Below are positions 1 to 7,739 of a stretch of DNA of 9,746 nucleotides, piece after piece. This DNA is from Gemmatimonadota bacterium (GTDB lineage: Bacteria > Gemmatimonadota > Gemmatimonadetes > Gemmatimonadales > Gemmatimonadaceae). Numbering within the stretch: the first letter of the stretch is position 1; every line of letters begins with the position of its first letter. The stretch is taken from contig QHUV01000187.1 of assembly GCA_003222065.1 (NCBI GenBank), positions 1 through 9,746 of the forward strand, read 5' to 3'. The position numbers and the translations under genes were made by a program. The notes below the pieces were generated by a model. The model did not search any database, was not told the DNA's origin, and saw only the letters and a program-made list of their open reading frames with translations.

Positions 1-252
1 CTCGAGTCGTGCGGCGCCATAACGACGACCGATGCCGTACATGATCATCGCGCTCGTGACATTGCCTAACCACGTGGCCGTGAACGCGGCGATGACGCTT
101 CCCTTCCCCCGTGCGGCGAGAAAGCTGCCGAGAGCCACGACGGTGTCGGCGGGAATCGGTGGAAAGACGTTCTCGATTGCGGCGACGGCGGCGAGGGCAA
201 CGTATAGCGTGCCGATCGGCAGCGACGTGAGCCACGCGAGAAGCGAATCCAC
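1..252 (-). CDS. DedA-family membrane protein, N-terminal part, runs off the left edge
   Basis: The first 84 codons of a gene are present; the rest lies beyond base 1. The translation reads VDSLLAWLTSLPIGTLYVAL and continues with a stretch ENVFPPIPADTVVALGSFLA at about residues 27-46. An acidic residue followed by FPPxP and a hydrophobic segment is typical of the DedA/SNARE-associated family. These are polytopic inner-membrane proteins linked to membrane homeostasis and, in some members, undecaprenyl-phosphate or lipid transport. A second hydrophobic segment follows at about 53-72. The GTG at 252-250 is the first possible start, because the in-frame TAG that ends ispF lies six bases upstream. 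No good Shine-Dalgarno is visible, so translation is probably coupled to ispF. Family placement is fairly secure; the specific substrate cannot be told. Confidence 0.8.
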   Translation of the reverse strand, partial: MDSLLAWLTSLPIGTLYVALAAVAAIENVFPPIPADTVVALGSFLAARGKGSVIAAFTATWLGNVTSAMIMYGIGRRYGAARLE

Positions 253-255
253 CGG

Positions 256-756
256 CTACCGTTCTGGATCGTTAGGCACGAGTGTCGCGACGGCGAAGCA
301 GGCGATGCCTTCGCCGCGGCCGATCCACCCCAATCCCTCGTTGGTCTTGCCCTTGACGCTTATGGCCGATGCCTCGACGCAGAGGACGCGCGCGAGCGCC
401 GTCCGGATTGCCTCACGATGGGCAGCAATTCGCGGGGCCTCGGCGACCACGGCGACGTCCACCTGCGACACCTGAAACCCGCTGCTGCGGACGCGGCCGA
501 CGGCGACGGCCAACATCTCGAGCGAATCGCGGCCACGATTGGCCGGGTCGCGATCCGAGAACAGCTCGCCGATATCGCCACCGCCAACGGCGCCGAGAAT
601 GGCATCGGTAATGGCGTGGGCCACGGCGTCACCGTCGGAGTGGCCGACGAGATGGCGATCGAAGGGGATGTCGACGCCGCCGAGTCTGAGTGGTCCGCCG
701 TCGGCGAGGCGGTGTGAATCGTAACCGATGCCGACGCGGACACTCATCCGATGCAT
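256..756 (-). CDS. ispF: 2-C-methyl-D-erythritol 2,4-cyclodiphosphate synthase IspF
   Basis: This enzyme converts CDP-ME 2-phosphate to ME 2,4-cyclodiphosphate plus CMP in the cytosolic MEP route to isoprenoids. The 166-residue product has the family's full length. GYDSHR (11-16) supplies zinc ligands D13 and H15, HSDGD is at 39-43, and the third zinc histidine is H47 in AHAITDAILG. GDIGELF follows at 60-66, and the C-terminal GKTNEGLG and IGRGEGIA motifs at about 136-152 are typical. The ATG at 756 overlaps the mqnC stop by one base (TAATG), which favours translational coupling. An ATG at 747 would give MSVRVGIGYDSHR, closer to the usual family N-terminus, so the start is uncertain by three codons. 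Its product feeds the polyprenyl tail of menaquinone, which fits its place after the mqn genes. Confidence 0.96.
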   Translation of the reverse strand: MHRMSVRVGIGYDSHRLADGGPLRLGGVDIPFDRHLVGHSDGDAVAHAITDAILGAVGGGDIGELFSDRDPANRGRDSLEMLAVAVGRVRSSGFQVSQVDVAVVAEAPRIAAHREAIRTALARVLCVEASAISVKGKTNEGLGWIGRGEGIACFAVATLVPNDPER

Positions 757-1587
757 TACGCGACGGCGCCTGCTGGCTCGGGGTCGGCTTCTCGAATGAT
801 CGAGTAGTCTTGGCGCCGGCGCGCGGGAGTGAAGCCGGCGTCGCGAATGAGCCGCTCCATCTCGTCGGTCGTCGTGCGGTAGGTCGTATTCGCGGCCGAT
901 ACGACGTTCTCTTCGATCATCAAGGAGCCGAAATCATTGCAACCGAAACGGAGCGCGAGCTGCCCAATTTTCATCCCCATCGTTACCCAACTCGCCTGCA
1001 GATTCGGCACGTTGTCGAGGACAATGCGGGCCATGGCGACCGTCCGCAGGTAGTCGACCGCATCCGTCTTCGGCTGATCACGCATGGACGGTGTGTTCTC
1101 CGGCTGCAACGGCCAGCAAATGAAGGCGGTGAAGCCGCCGGTCCGCGCTTGCAACTCGCGCACGCGCTCGAGGTGGTCAATGCGCTCGCCGAGCGTCTCG
1201 CCGATGCCGTACATCATGGTGACCGAGGTTTTCATCCCCGCTTGGTGGGTGATTGGTTTTTATATACCGCAGAAGATCGAGATACCACTCGAATGGGATG
1301 TACGGATTGTGCCCGCCCTGCATGAGGATCTGTACCGCGCCTACCGCCTTCGCCTCGTCGATTTTCCGGCCGATGTCCTCGTAAGACAACGTCCAACCCT
1401 CCGCGTGCTTTGGTCGGCGATAGAAGGCGCAGAAACCGCAATCAGCAACGCAGACGTTCGTGTAATTGATGTTCCGGTCAACGATGAACGTTACGATGTT
1501 GCGCGGATGCTTCTCCCGCCTAACGCGATCCGCCTCGGCGCCCAGCTCGAGGAGCGGCGCGTTGGTATAGAAGTCGAGGAGGTCCAT
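756..1587 (-). pseudogene. mqnC: mqnC (dehypoxanthine futalosine cyclase) with internal deletion and frameshift
   Basis: MqnC is a radical SAM enzyme that cyclises dehypoxanthine futalosine in the futalosine menaquinone route. The coding sequence is in two frames. The first (ATG 1587) gives an N-terminal part of about 114 residues with IVDRNINYTN and the cluster motif C46-VAD-C50-GF-C53, ending near YLDLLRYIKTNHP. The second resumes as HQAG, then MKTSVTMMYGIGETLG (ATG at 1235), and runs to the natural C-terminus at 756. The join lies at about 1244-1250. Aligned with the related MqnE encoded next door, some 70 residues are missing, including the segment matching MqnE's MPGGGAE. The first frame continues out of register to a stop at 1177. 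Losing the middle of the barrel should abolish activity. No strong Shine-Dalgarno precedes ATG 1587, which lies 43 bases after mqnA. Identity is secure; whether the lesion is real or an assembly error is not. Confidence 0.9.
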
Positions 1588-1630
1588 GTTGTGTCGGGGC
1601 TGAGCGCGAAGCGTTGAGCGTAAGAGAGCG

Positions 1631-2491
1631 TCAGGCGGCGGGCAGGAAAGCCAACGAGCCGTTCGGGACCCGACCCGCCAACACCAAGCGGCGGAAGAAC
1701 TCGGTGAGACCGGCCAGATGGTGATACGACAATCCGTAGTCCAGACCGGACAAGTACTCGAGGCAGTGCGCGCGGTCGACACCGGCGGCGGCGGAGGCCT
1801 GAGCAGCCAGGACATCCAAATGCGCCAGTCCCCAGTCGCGCGACTCGATGAGCGTCGCGTGAACGCCTAACGCGTCAGCGGCGGGCGTCGTGCGCTGGGC
1901 TACCCAGACGGCGAACACGAACGGCAGCCCAGTCCAGCGCTTCCATTCCTCGCCCAGGTCGTAGGCGTGCTGATAGTCAGCGGGGACGGCGCGATGGGCG
2001 CGGAGCCGCGAGCCGAGCAACAGCGCCGCGTCGCCGATGACCAAACGTGCATCGTGATCCGCGTCGCCGAAGCGATCGACATCGGTGATCTCGGCGTTCG
2101 CAGGCACGAAGACCGGACGCGCGTCCCAGACGTGCTCGAACAGCAGCTCGAGCAGGGCGACGCTGGTCATCGAGCTCCGACTCACGAGGACGGGGCGGCC
2201 ATCGAGCTCCTCGGCGGGCCTCCGCGAGAAGAGCAGCACGCTGCGGACGGGCCCGTCACAGGAAATCGCAAGATCTCGGAGAAGCAGGTAGCGCTTGGCC
2301 TCTCGCGCGTACTCCACCGCGGACACGACGCTCACATCGAGAGCCCCGGCGGCCATCTGCCGGTTGAGCTCCGTGGGCACCCCGTCAATGAGCGTGGCGT
2401 CGAGCGACACGACGCCGCGATCCACGGCGCCGTACACCGGATAGCAGTTGATATACGGAATTCGTCCGACGCGGAGACGACCGTTAGGCAT
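1631..2491 (-). CDS. mqnA: Chorismate dehydratase MqnA
   Basis: MqnA removes water from chorismate to give 3-[(1-carboxyvinyl)oxy]benzoate, the first committed step of the futalosine menaquinone pathway. It belongs to a periplasmic-binding-protein-like fold that works in the cytosol. The 286-residue product has the expected length and family landmarks: RVGRIPYINCYPVY (7-20), GVPTELNRQMAAGALDVSVV (37-56), VLVSRSSMTS (101-110), LVIGDAALLL (150-159), YDLGEEWKRWTGLPFVFAVW (177-196) and a C-terminal GLSYHHLAGLTEFFRR. No signal peptide is seen. The ATG at 2491 is chosen: it lies 8 bases after the mqnE stop and places the first conserved strand at the usual distance. A TTG at 2503 would overlap the mqnE stop and add only four residues. 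The gene sits directly between mqnE and mqnC, its pathway partners. Confidence 0.95.
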   Translation of the reverse strand: MPNGRLRVGRIPYINCYPVYGAVDRGVVSLDATLIDGVPTELNRQMAAGALDVSVVSAVEYAREAKRYLLLRDLAISCDGPVRSVLLFSRRPAEELDGRPVLVSRSSMTSVALLELLFEHVWDARPVFVPANAEITDVDRFGDADHDARLVIGDAALLLGSRLRAHRAVPADYQHAYDLGEEWKRWTGLPFVFAVWVAQRTTPAADALGVHATLIESRDWGLAHLDVLAAQASAAAGVDRAHCLEYLSGLDYGLSYHHLAGLTEFFRRLVLAGRVPNGSLAFLPAA

Positions 2492-2499
2492 GGTTGATC

Positions 2500-3693
2500 T
2501 CAAGCCGCCGCCGATGCGGTAGGGGCGGGGACGACGCTGTCCGGCGATGGATCGCCATCGAAGGTGCGAAGCACGCGGTAGAGCGCGTCGCGCTCGACGG
2601 GCACCTTCCTCGCCCCGCGGATGAGGCGCAGAATGGCGTCGAGCGTCATTGCCTGCGCGGTGTGCGCGCCTGCCTCGTGATAGATCTTCTCACGCACCAT
2701 GGTGCCCTCCATGTCGTTGACGCCGAAGTGCAGCGACGTCTGCGAGATGAAGGGCGTGACCATCACCCAGTGCGTTTTCACGTGATCGATGTTATCGAGA
2801 AACAGGCGACCGATCGCGACATTCTTGAGGTCGTCGAACCCACTCGTCGCCGTGCCCTCGCGGTGCAGCGTGTGCCCGAGCTCGTTGTTGTCAGGATGGT
2901 AGGCAAGCGGGATGTAGGCGAGGAACCCGCCCGTCTCGTCCTGGAGGTCACGCAACATCGACAGGTGCGCGATACGATCTGTGTACGTCTCCACGTGGCC
3001 GTAGAGCATCGTACAATTCGAACGGATGCCGAGCTGGTGTGCCTCACGATGGACGGCAATCCATTGTTCACCCGCCAGTTTCTTGTCAGCGATTGTGGCA
3101 CGGACGCCGGCGCTGAACACCTCGGCGCCACCGCCGGGCATCGTGTCGAGCCCCGCCTCCCGGAGCGCGATCAGCGTTTCACGAACGCTCATCTTATCGA
3201 TGCGCGCGATGTGCGCGATCTCGACGGCGGTGAGGGCCTTGATATGGACGTGCGGGAAATTCGCCTTGAGCGCGCGGAACATCTCCGTGTAGTAGGCGAG
3301 CCCCGCTTTCATGTCCAACCCACCGACAATATGAAATTCACGTGTCAGGGTGCTGTTCGCCGTCGCTGCTTCTTCGAGCACCTGCTCGAGGGTGTAGCGA
3401 TAGGCGCCGTCTTCTTTGGGCAGTCTCGCATACGAGCAGAAGACACACGTCTTTCGCAGCGTACAGATGTTCGTCGGGTTGATGTGCTGATTCGCCGCGA
3501 ACAGAACGTGATCGCCGTGCTTGGCCCGATTCACCGCGTTGGCCATGGCGCCGACGCCGACAATGTCCGGCGACGCGAACAGGGCAACGCCGTCGTCCGT
3601 CGAGAGTCGATCGCCACGCTCGATTTTGTCAGCGATCGGACGCAGTGCGGGATCGCTGATCAATCCCCGGTCGAGCGCGACGGCGGCAGGCAT
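2500..3693 (-). CDS. mqnE: Aminofutalosine synthase MqnE (radical SAM)
   Basis: MqnE adds the adenosyl radical of SAM to the MqnA product to form 6-amino-6-deoxyfutalosine, the second step of the pathway. The product is 397 residues. HINPTNIC (70-77) leads into the iron-sulfur cluster motif with cysteines at 77, 83 and 86. This reads CX5CX2C, two residues longer than the CX3CX2C usual for the group and present in the neighbouring mqnC. FHIVGGLDMKAG (120-131), KALTAVEIAHIA (152-163), MPGGGAEVF (185-193) and TMLYGHVET (228-236) are characteristic of the MqnC/MqnE group, and AYHPDNNELGH further on suits MqnE. The last 20 or so residues (Pro/Ala-rich) look dispensable. A good GGGAG Shine-Dalgarno at 3702-3706 lies 8 bases before the ATG, inside the end of fabF. 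Only 5 bases separate it from the fabF stop. Confident identification. Confidence 0.94.
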   Translation of the reverse strand: MPAAVALDRGLISDPALRPIADKIERGDRLSTDDGVALFASPDIVGVGAMANAVNRAKHGDHVLFAANQHINPTNICTLRKTCVFCSYARLPKEDGAYRYTLEQVLEEAATANSTLTREFHIVGGLDMKAGLAYYTEMFRALKANFPHVHIKALTAVEIAHIARIDKMSVRETLIALREAGLDTMPGGGAEVFSAGVRATIADKKLAGEQWIAVHREAHQLGIRSNCTMLYGHVETYTDRIAHLSMLRDLQDETGGFLAYIPLAYHPDNNELGHTLHREGTATSGFDDLKNVAIGRLFLDNIDHVKTHWVMVTPFISQTSLHFGVNDMEGTMVREKIYHEAGAHTAQAMTLDAILRLIRGARKVPVERDALYRVLRTFDGDPSPDSVVPAPTASAAA

Positions 3694-3698
3694 CGGCC

Positions 3699-4943
3699 TT
3701 ACTCCCGGAAGCGACGGATGGCGAGGGTCACGTTATGTCCGCCGAAGCCGAAGCTGTTGCTCAGCGCCACTTCCACGTCGCGTCGCACGGCGCGGTTCGG
3801 CGTGTAGTTCAGATCGAGCTCGGGATCGGGATGTTGATAGTTGATTGTCGGCGGCACCACACAGTCGCGAACGGCGAGGGTGCAGATGATGAACTCAACC
3901 GCGCCGGCGGCACCAAGCATGTGTCCAGTCATCGACTTGGTGGAGCTGACGTTGACATCGGCCGCGACGTCGCCGAAGACCGCTTTGATCGCCTTGGTCT
4001 CGTTCAGATCGTTCGCGGGCGTCGACGTGCCATGAGCGTTGATATAGTCGATGTCGGTCGACTCGAGCTGGGCATCGGCCATCGCGCGACGCATCGCCCG
4101 CTGCGCACCCTCGCCATCTGGCGCCGGTGCCGTTAGGTGATACGCGTCGCCCGTCGCGCCGTACCCGACAATCTCGGCGTAGACGTGCGCACCGCGACGC
4201 AGCGCATGCTCATAGTCCTCGAGGATCACGACGCCCGCGCCCTCTCCCATCACGAAGCCATCGCGCGTCTTGTCGAACGGCCGCGACGCCGTTTCCGGCG
4301 CATCGTTCCGTTCGGAGAGGGCCTTCATGTTCGCGAAGCCACCGATCGCCATTGGGGTCACCGTGGCCTCGGATCCACCAGTGATGACAATGTCCGCATC
4401 ACCATACTGGATCGTGCGGAACGCGTCGCCGATGGCGTGCGCGCTCGTCGCACAGGCAGAAATCGTGGCGTAATTCGGGCCCTTCGCGTTGTAGCGCATG
4501 GACACGAGGCCGGCCGCGATGTCGGCGATGAACATCGGAATGAAGAACGGGCTGATCTTGCTCGGCCCGCGCTCGCGATAGATGTCGTGCTGCTCCTCGA
4601 AGCTCTTGAGGCCACCGATGCCGCTGCCGAGGATCACGCCGACGCGATCCGGATCGTACATGGACGGATCGGTGAGTGCCGCATCGGCCATTGCCTGTGC
4701 CGCGCCGGCCAGGGCGTACTGTGCGTAGGCGTCGGCGCGCTTGGCTTCCTTCCGATCCATGTACTGCAATGGATCGAAGCCTTTCACCTCGCACGCGAAG
4801 CGCACGGGGAACTTCGACGCGTCGAACTTCGTGATCGGGCCGGCTCCAGGAACGCCGTCGATAAGGGCACGCCAGGCCGCCGCCACGTCGTTCCCGACGG
4901 GCGTGATCGCCCCAAGACCGGTGACGACGACCCGACGCTTCAT
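3699..4943 (-). CDS. fabF: Beta-ketoacyl-ACP synthase II FabF
   Basis: FabF condenses malonyl-ACP with a growing acyl-ACP in cytosolic type II fatty-acid elongation. The 414-residue product has the thiolase-fold landmarks. The N-terminus is KRRVVVTGLGAITPVGND. The nucleophile is C164 in SACATSAHAIGDA, and the catalytic histidines are H304 in NAHGTST and H341 in TGHMLGAAG, with K336 in STKSMTGH. The glycine-rich NSFGFGGHN is near the C-terminus. Length matches the family and nothing is missing. The ATG at 4943 overlaps the acpP stop by one base (TAATG), so synthesis is probably coupled to that of its carrier protein. acpP-fabF is a very common bacterial pair. A 269-codon open frame on the opposite strand is only a shadow of this gene. 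Confidence 0.98.
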   Translation of the reverse strand: MKRRVVVTGLGAITPVGNDVAAAWRALIDGVPGAGPITKFDASKFPVRFACEVKGFDPLQYMDRKEAKRADAYAQYALAGAAQAMADAALTDPSMYDPDRVGVILGSGIGGLKSFEEQHDIYRERGPSKISPFFIPMFIADIAAGLVSMRYNAKGPNYATISACATSAHAIGDAFRTIQYGDADIVITGGSEATVTPMAIGGFANMKALSERNDAPETASRPFDKTRDGFVMGEGAGVVILEDYEHALRRGAHVYAEIVGYGATGDAYHLTAPAPDGEGAQRAMRRAMADAQLESTDIDYINAHGTSTPANDLNETKAIKAVFGDVAADVNVSSTKSMTGHMLGAAGAVEFIICTLAVRDCVVPPTINYQHPDPELDLNYTPNRAVRRDVEVALSNSFGFGGHNVTLAIRRFRE

Positions 4944-5185
4944 TAGACGGCGACCTTGTCGTTGAGGTACTTGATCGCGTCGCCGACGGTCCGAAGCTTC
5001 TCGGCATCCTCGTCGGGGATGTCGATGTTGAATTCTTTCTCGAACTCCATCACCAGCTCCACGATGTCGAGGCTGTCCGCACCGAGGTCCTCGATGAAGC
5101 TGGCGTCATCGGAAAGCTTTTCGCGCTCGACGCCGAGCTCCTTCTCGATGATGTCGCGGACTTTCTGCGCGTTGTTGTCGGCCAT
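4943..5185 (-). CDS. acpP: Acyl carrier protein AcpP
   Basis: This small acidic protein carries fatty-acid intermediates on a phosphopantetheine arm. The 80-residue product has the DSL motif in [18 protein letters not shown], with S38 the attachment site, and the helical acidic pattern of the family ([10 protein letters not shown] at about 55-64). A clear GAGAGGA Shine-Dalgarno at 5195-5201 lies 9 bases before the ATG at 5185, one of the strongest in the window and in keeping with the high abundance of this protein. The 68-base gap to fabG is one of the larger gaps in the cluster and could hold a secondary promoter, but I see no convincing one. The holo-ACP synthase gene is not in the window. 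Confidence 0.98.
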   Translation of the reverse strand: MADNNAQKVRDIIEKELGVEREKLSDDASFIEDLGADSLDIVELVMEFEKEFNIDIPDEDAEKLRTVGDAIKYLNDKVAV

Positions 5186-5194
5186 GGGCGTGCG

Positions 5195-5201
5195 TCCTCT
5201 C
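5195..5201 (-). promoter_or_regulatory. Shine-Dalgarno of acpP
   Basis: On the minus strand this reads GAGAGGA, 9 bases upstream of the acpP ATG. It supports the chosen start and suggests strong initiation independent of fabG, whose stop is 68 bases away. Confidence 0.6.
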
Positions 5202-5253
5202 TTCTGCGGTTGACGGGGGCTTCGGGAAATCTACTGCGTCACGAAGGCGGATG

Positions 5254-5991
5254 TCACATGACCATGCCACCGTCGACGACGAACACTTGTCCGGTGATGT
5301 ATGTCGCGTACTCCGATGCAAGAAATCCAACAACGCCGGCGATGTCGTTTGGCGTTCCAAGTCGCTCGAGCGGTATTTGCTGTGCCAGCGTCGTACGGGC
5401 TTCCGGCGTCATCGCCGCGGTCATATCGGTCTCGATAAAACCCGGTGCGACGGCATTGGCGAGTATGTTGCGCGACGCGAGCTCTTTCGCCACCGATTTC
5501 GTGAGACCGATGAGTCCCGCCTTGCTCGCGGCATAATTGGCCTGGCCCTTGTTGCCGACGATGCCGACGATGCTGGCGATATTGATGACGCGTCCCCAGC
5601 GACGCTTCATCATACCGCGCGTCGCGGCACGGATGGCGACGAACGCGCCGCGCAGATTGGCATCGATCACGGCATTCCAATCATCATCTTTCAGCCGCAT
5701 CAGCAAGTTGTCACGAGTGAGGCCGGCGTTGTTGACGAGAATATCAACGGTGCCGAGCTCTTTCTCGACCTCTTCGACCAGCTTGGTAACCGACGCAACG
5801 TCGGAAACATCGCACGCGAACCCCTTTGCCGTGCCGGGTAATTGCTTCGCGACGTCGTCCGCGCGCGTGCGATCGCGGCCGACCACGGCGACTTTCGCAC
5901 CGCATCCCGCGAGCGTCTCGGCGATCGAGCGGCCAATGCCGCGTGTGCTGCCGGTGACGAGCGCTGAACGGCCGGACAAGTCGATTCTCAC
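5254..5991 (-). CDS. fabG: 3-oxoacyl-ACP reductase FabG
   Basis: FabG is the NADPH-dependent reductase of the 3-ketoacyl-ACP step in fatty-acid elongation, a cytosolic short-chain dehydrogenase normally acting as a tetramer. With the GTG start at 5991 the product is 245 residues, the usual size. Motifs are the cofactor loop TGSTRGIG (13-20), NNAG (87-90), N112, S140 in NIAS, the YAASK pair Y153/K157, and PGFIETDM (183-190). The C-terminus ends VVDGGMVM. The frame stays open upstream to an ATG at 6102, but those extra 37 residues are a frame shadow of truncated fabD and resemble no reductase, so the GTG start is preferred. The Shine-Dalgarno is weak. The apparent loss of sequence between fabD and fabG means its natural leader may be missing. 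Confidence 0.95.
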   Translation of the reverse strand: MRIDLSGRSALVTGSTRGIGRSIAETLAGCGAKVAVVGRDRTRADDVAKQLPGTAKGFACDVSDVASVTKLVEEVEKELGTVDILVNNAGLTRDNLLMRLKDDDWNAVIDANLRGAFVAIRAATRGMMKRRWGRVINIASIVGIVGNKGQANYAASKAGLIGLTKSVAKELASRNILANAVAPGFIETDMTAAMTPEARTTLAQQIPLERLGTPNDIAGVVGFLASEYATYITGQVFVVDGGMVM

Positions 5992-6748
5992 GACGCCACC
6001 AGCGGACGAGTCGCTCTCGGGCACTGGAGGCTGTCGTAACAGGCCCGCCGTCGACGTTGGCATAGACCGGGAATTGCGGATCGCGCATCGGCGTGACGGC
6101 AAGAATCTCGGTGAGGCCGTCCTGCGCCGTCTGCATCAACGGTGAATGGAACGCGCCGCTGACGTTGAGACGCACCGCGCGTTTGGCGCCCGCTTCTTTG
6201 GCGAGCGCCATGGCGCGCTCGACGCCGTTCACCTCACCACTGATGACGATCTGGCCAGGCGCGTTGTAGTTGGCGGGAACGACGGGCCCTGCCTCGCGCG
6301 TGGCCGTCTCGCACACGGTCTCGATTGGCACGCGGAGGGCGCCAAGAATCGCCGCCATCGCTCCCGGCCGGCGAGTGCCGCTCTCGTACATGAGCTCACC
6401 GCGTCGCCTAACGACGCGAAGCGAATCGTCGAGCGCCAGTGCGCCAGCCGCATGATACGCGGTGAACTCGCCGAGGGAGTGGCCAGCCGCCGCGCGCACC
6501 CGGCGCCCGATTCGCTCGCGTGCCACGGCCCAAACCGCGGCGCTATGGGCAAGCAGCGCCGGCTGCGCGTTGTGGGTGAGCGTCAGCTCATCGGCCGGCC
6601 CCTCGAAGCAGAGCCGGCTGATGGCCAAGCCCAACGCGGCGTCGGCGCGGTAAAAGACGGCGCGTGCCTCGGGAAAGGCCTCGGCGAGATCCCTTCCCAT
6701 GCCGGGCTTCTGCGAGCCCTGGCCGGGGAACAAGAGGACGATGTCCAT
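5744..6748 (-). pseudogene. fabD: fabD (malonyl-CoA:ACP transacylase), C-terminus lost, runs out of frame into fabG
   Basis: FabD transfers malonyl from CoA to ACP for fatty-acid synthesis. Residues 1 to about 249 (6748-6002) are clear FabD: LLFPGQGSQKPGMG (5-18), the nucleophile S91 in GHSLGEFTAYHA, VRRRGELM (113-120), NAPGQIVISG (162-171) and H201 in SGAFHSPLM. After YANVDGGPVTTASSARERLV the family should continue for about 55-60 residues, including a conserved GPGxVLTGL stretch. Instead the frame enters the start of fabG in a different register and makes about 85 unrelated Arg-rich residues before a stop at 5744. The catalytic Ser and His remain but the C-terminal part of the fold is gone, so function is doubtful. 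The ATG at 6748 lies one base after the fabH stop. FabD is normally essential, so either another copy exists or the assembly lost about 200 bases here. Confidence 0.88.
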
Positions 6749-6749
6749 G

Positions 6750-7739
6750 CTAGAAGCGCAGCACCATCGACGCCCAAGTAAAGCCGGCGCCGAACGCGAC
6801 GAGCAGCACGGTCATGCCATCCTTGATCCGACCATTCTCGAGCGCCTCGTCGAGCGCGATTGGAACGGAGGCGGAGGAGGTGTTTCCATATCGGTCCACG
6901 TTCACGTAGACCTTTTCCATCGAGACATTGGCGTGCTTCGCCGTCGCCTCGATGATGCGCATGTTCGCCTGATGCGGGATGAGCAGATCAATGTCCTTAC
7001 CGGTGAGCTTCGCGCCATCGAGGGCGCGATCGCAGGCGTCGGCCATGGAGCGGACCGCGTGCTTGAAGACTTCGCGACCAGCCATTTTCACGTAGAAGCT
7101 ACGGTCCTGGAGCACGTCGTCGCAGAACGGCATGCAGGCGCCGCCGCCCGGACGATAGAGGAGGTTTGCTAACGTTCCGTCGCTGCGCAGGTATGTGCTG
7201 AGGATTCCCTTGTGATGCTTCGCGCGACGAAATACGGCGGCGCCGGATCCGTCGCCAAAGAGCACGCACGTCGATCGGTCCTGCCAATCGATGATCGAGC
7301 TCATTTTCTCCGAGCCGACGACGAGGACGGTCTCGGCGACACCGGTGGTAATCATGCCTTCGGCGACCGTCGCGGCGAATATGAAACCGGCGCAGGCCGC
7401 TCCTATGTCGAAGGCAGCTGCACGCGTCGCGCCCAGCTCCGCTTGCAGATCGACCGCCGTCGCGGGAAGGAGCCGATCCGGCGTCGCCGTGCTAAGCACG
7501 ATTGCGTCGATCTCGCCCGCGCTGACGCCGGCGCGCTGCATTGCCTGACGAGCCGCGGCAGCCGCCATCGACGTCGTCGATTCGCCCTCACGAGCGATGT
7601 ATCGCTGCTTGATGCCCGTGCGCTCCGTGATCCATTCGTCGGTCGTCTCGATGCCGATCTTCGCGAAATCGAAATTTGTCATCACGGCCGCGGGCAAGCC
7701 GCGGCCAGTGCCGGCGATTGCCGCAATGGGACGTTTCAC
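6750..7739 (-). CDS. fabH: Beta-ketoacyl-ACP synthase III FabH
   Basis: FabH starts fatty-acid synthesis by condensing an acyl-CoA primer with malonyl-ACP. The 329-residue product carries the triad C116 (DIGAACAGF), H256 (IPHQANMRI) and N286 (DRYGNTSSAS), plus TTDEWITERTGIKQR (32-46) and the C-terminal LLVAFGAGFTWAS. Primer preference (acetyl or branched) cannot be read from the sequence. The start is GTG at 7739, within GTGA that overlaps the plsX stop by four bases. GGGAG at 7747-7751, seven bases upstream, supports it. The plsX-fabH-fabD-fabG order is common in bacteria. The gene looks complete. Confidence 0.97.
   Translation of the reverse strand: MKRPIAAIAGTGRGLPAAVMTNFDFAKIGIETTDEWITERTGIKQRYIAREGESTTSMAAAAARQAMQRAGVSAGEIDAIVLSTATPDRLLPATAVDLQAELGATRAAAFDIGAACAGFIFAATVAEGMITTGVAETVLVVGSEKMSSIIDWQDRSTCVLFGDGSGAAVFRRAKHHKGILSTYLRSDGTLANLLYRPGGGACMPFCDDVLQDRSFYVKMAGREVFKHAVRSMADACDRALDGAKLTGKDIDLLIPHQANMRIIEATAKHANVSMEKVYVNVDRYGNTSSASVPIALDEALENGRIKDGMTVLLVAFGAGFTWASMVLRF

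Noticed and set aside
1..6. XhoI-type site CTCGAG exactly at the window edge, possible cloning junction
   Set aside because: The DedA reading frame runs straight through it and the site is common in GC-rich DNA; the edge is probably arbitrary.
1177..1815. Extended mqnC N-terminus reaching back to 1815
   Set aside because: The extra codons overlap the end of mqnA in another frame and show no similarity to MqnC; the family N-terminus begins near ATG 1587.
2492..2503. TTG at 2503 as the mqnA start
   Set aside because: It adds four non-conserved residues and overlaps the mqnE stop; the ATG at 2491 fits the family N-terminus better.
2494..4946. Long plus-strand open frames (437 codons over mqnE, 269 codons over fabF)
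   Set aside because: They are antisense to well-conserved genes, resemble no protein family, are rich in Arg, and are expected from codon bias in GC-rich DNA.
5254..6102. A longer FabG starting at ATG 6102, or a natural FabD-FabG fusion
   Set aside because: The 37 extra residues are an out-of-frame reading of fabD, and the fabD and fabG frames differ, so no fused protein can be made without a frameshift.
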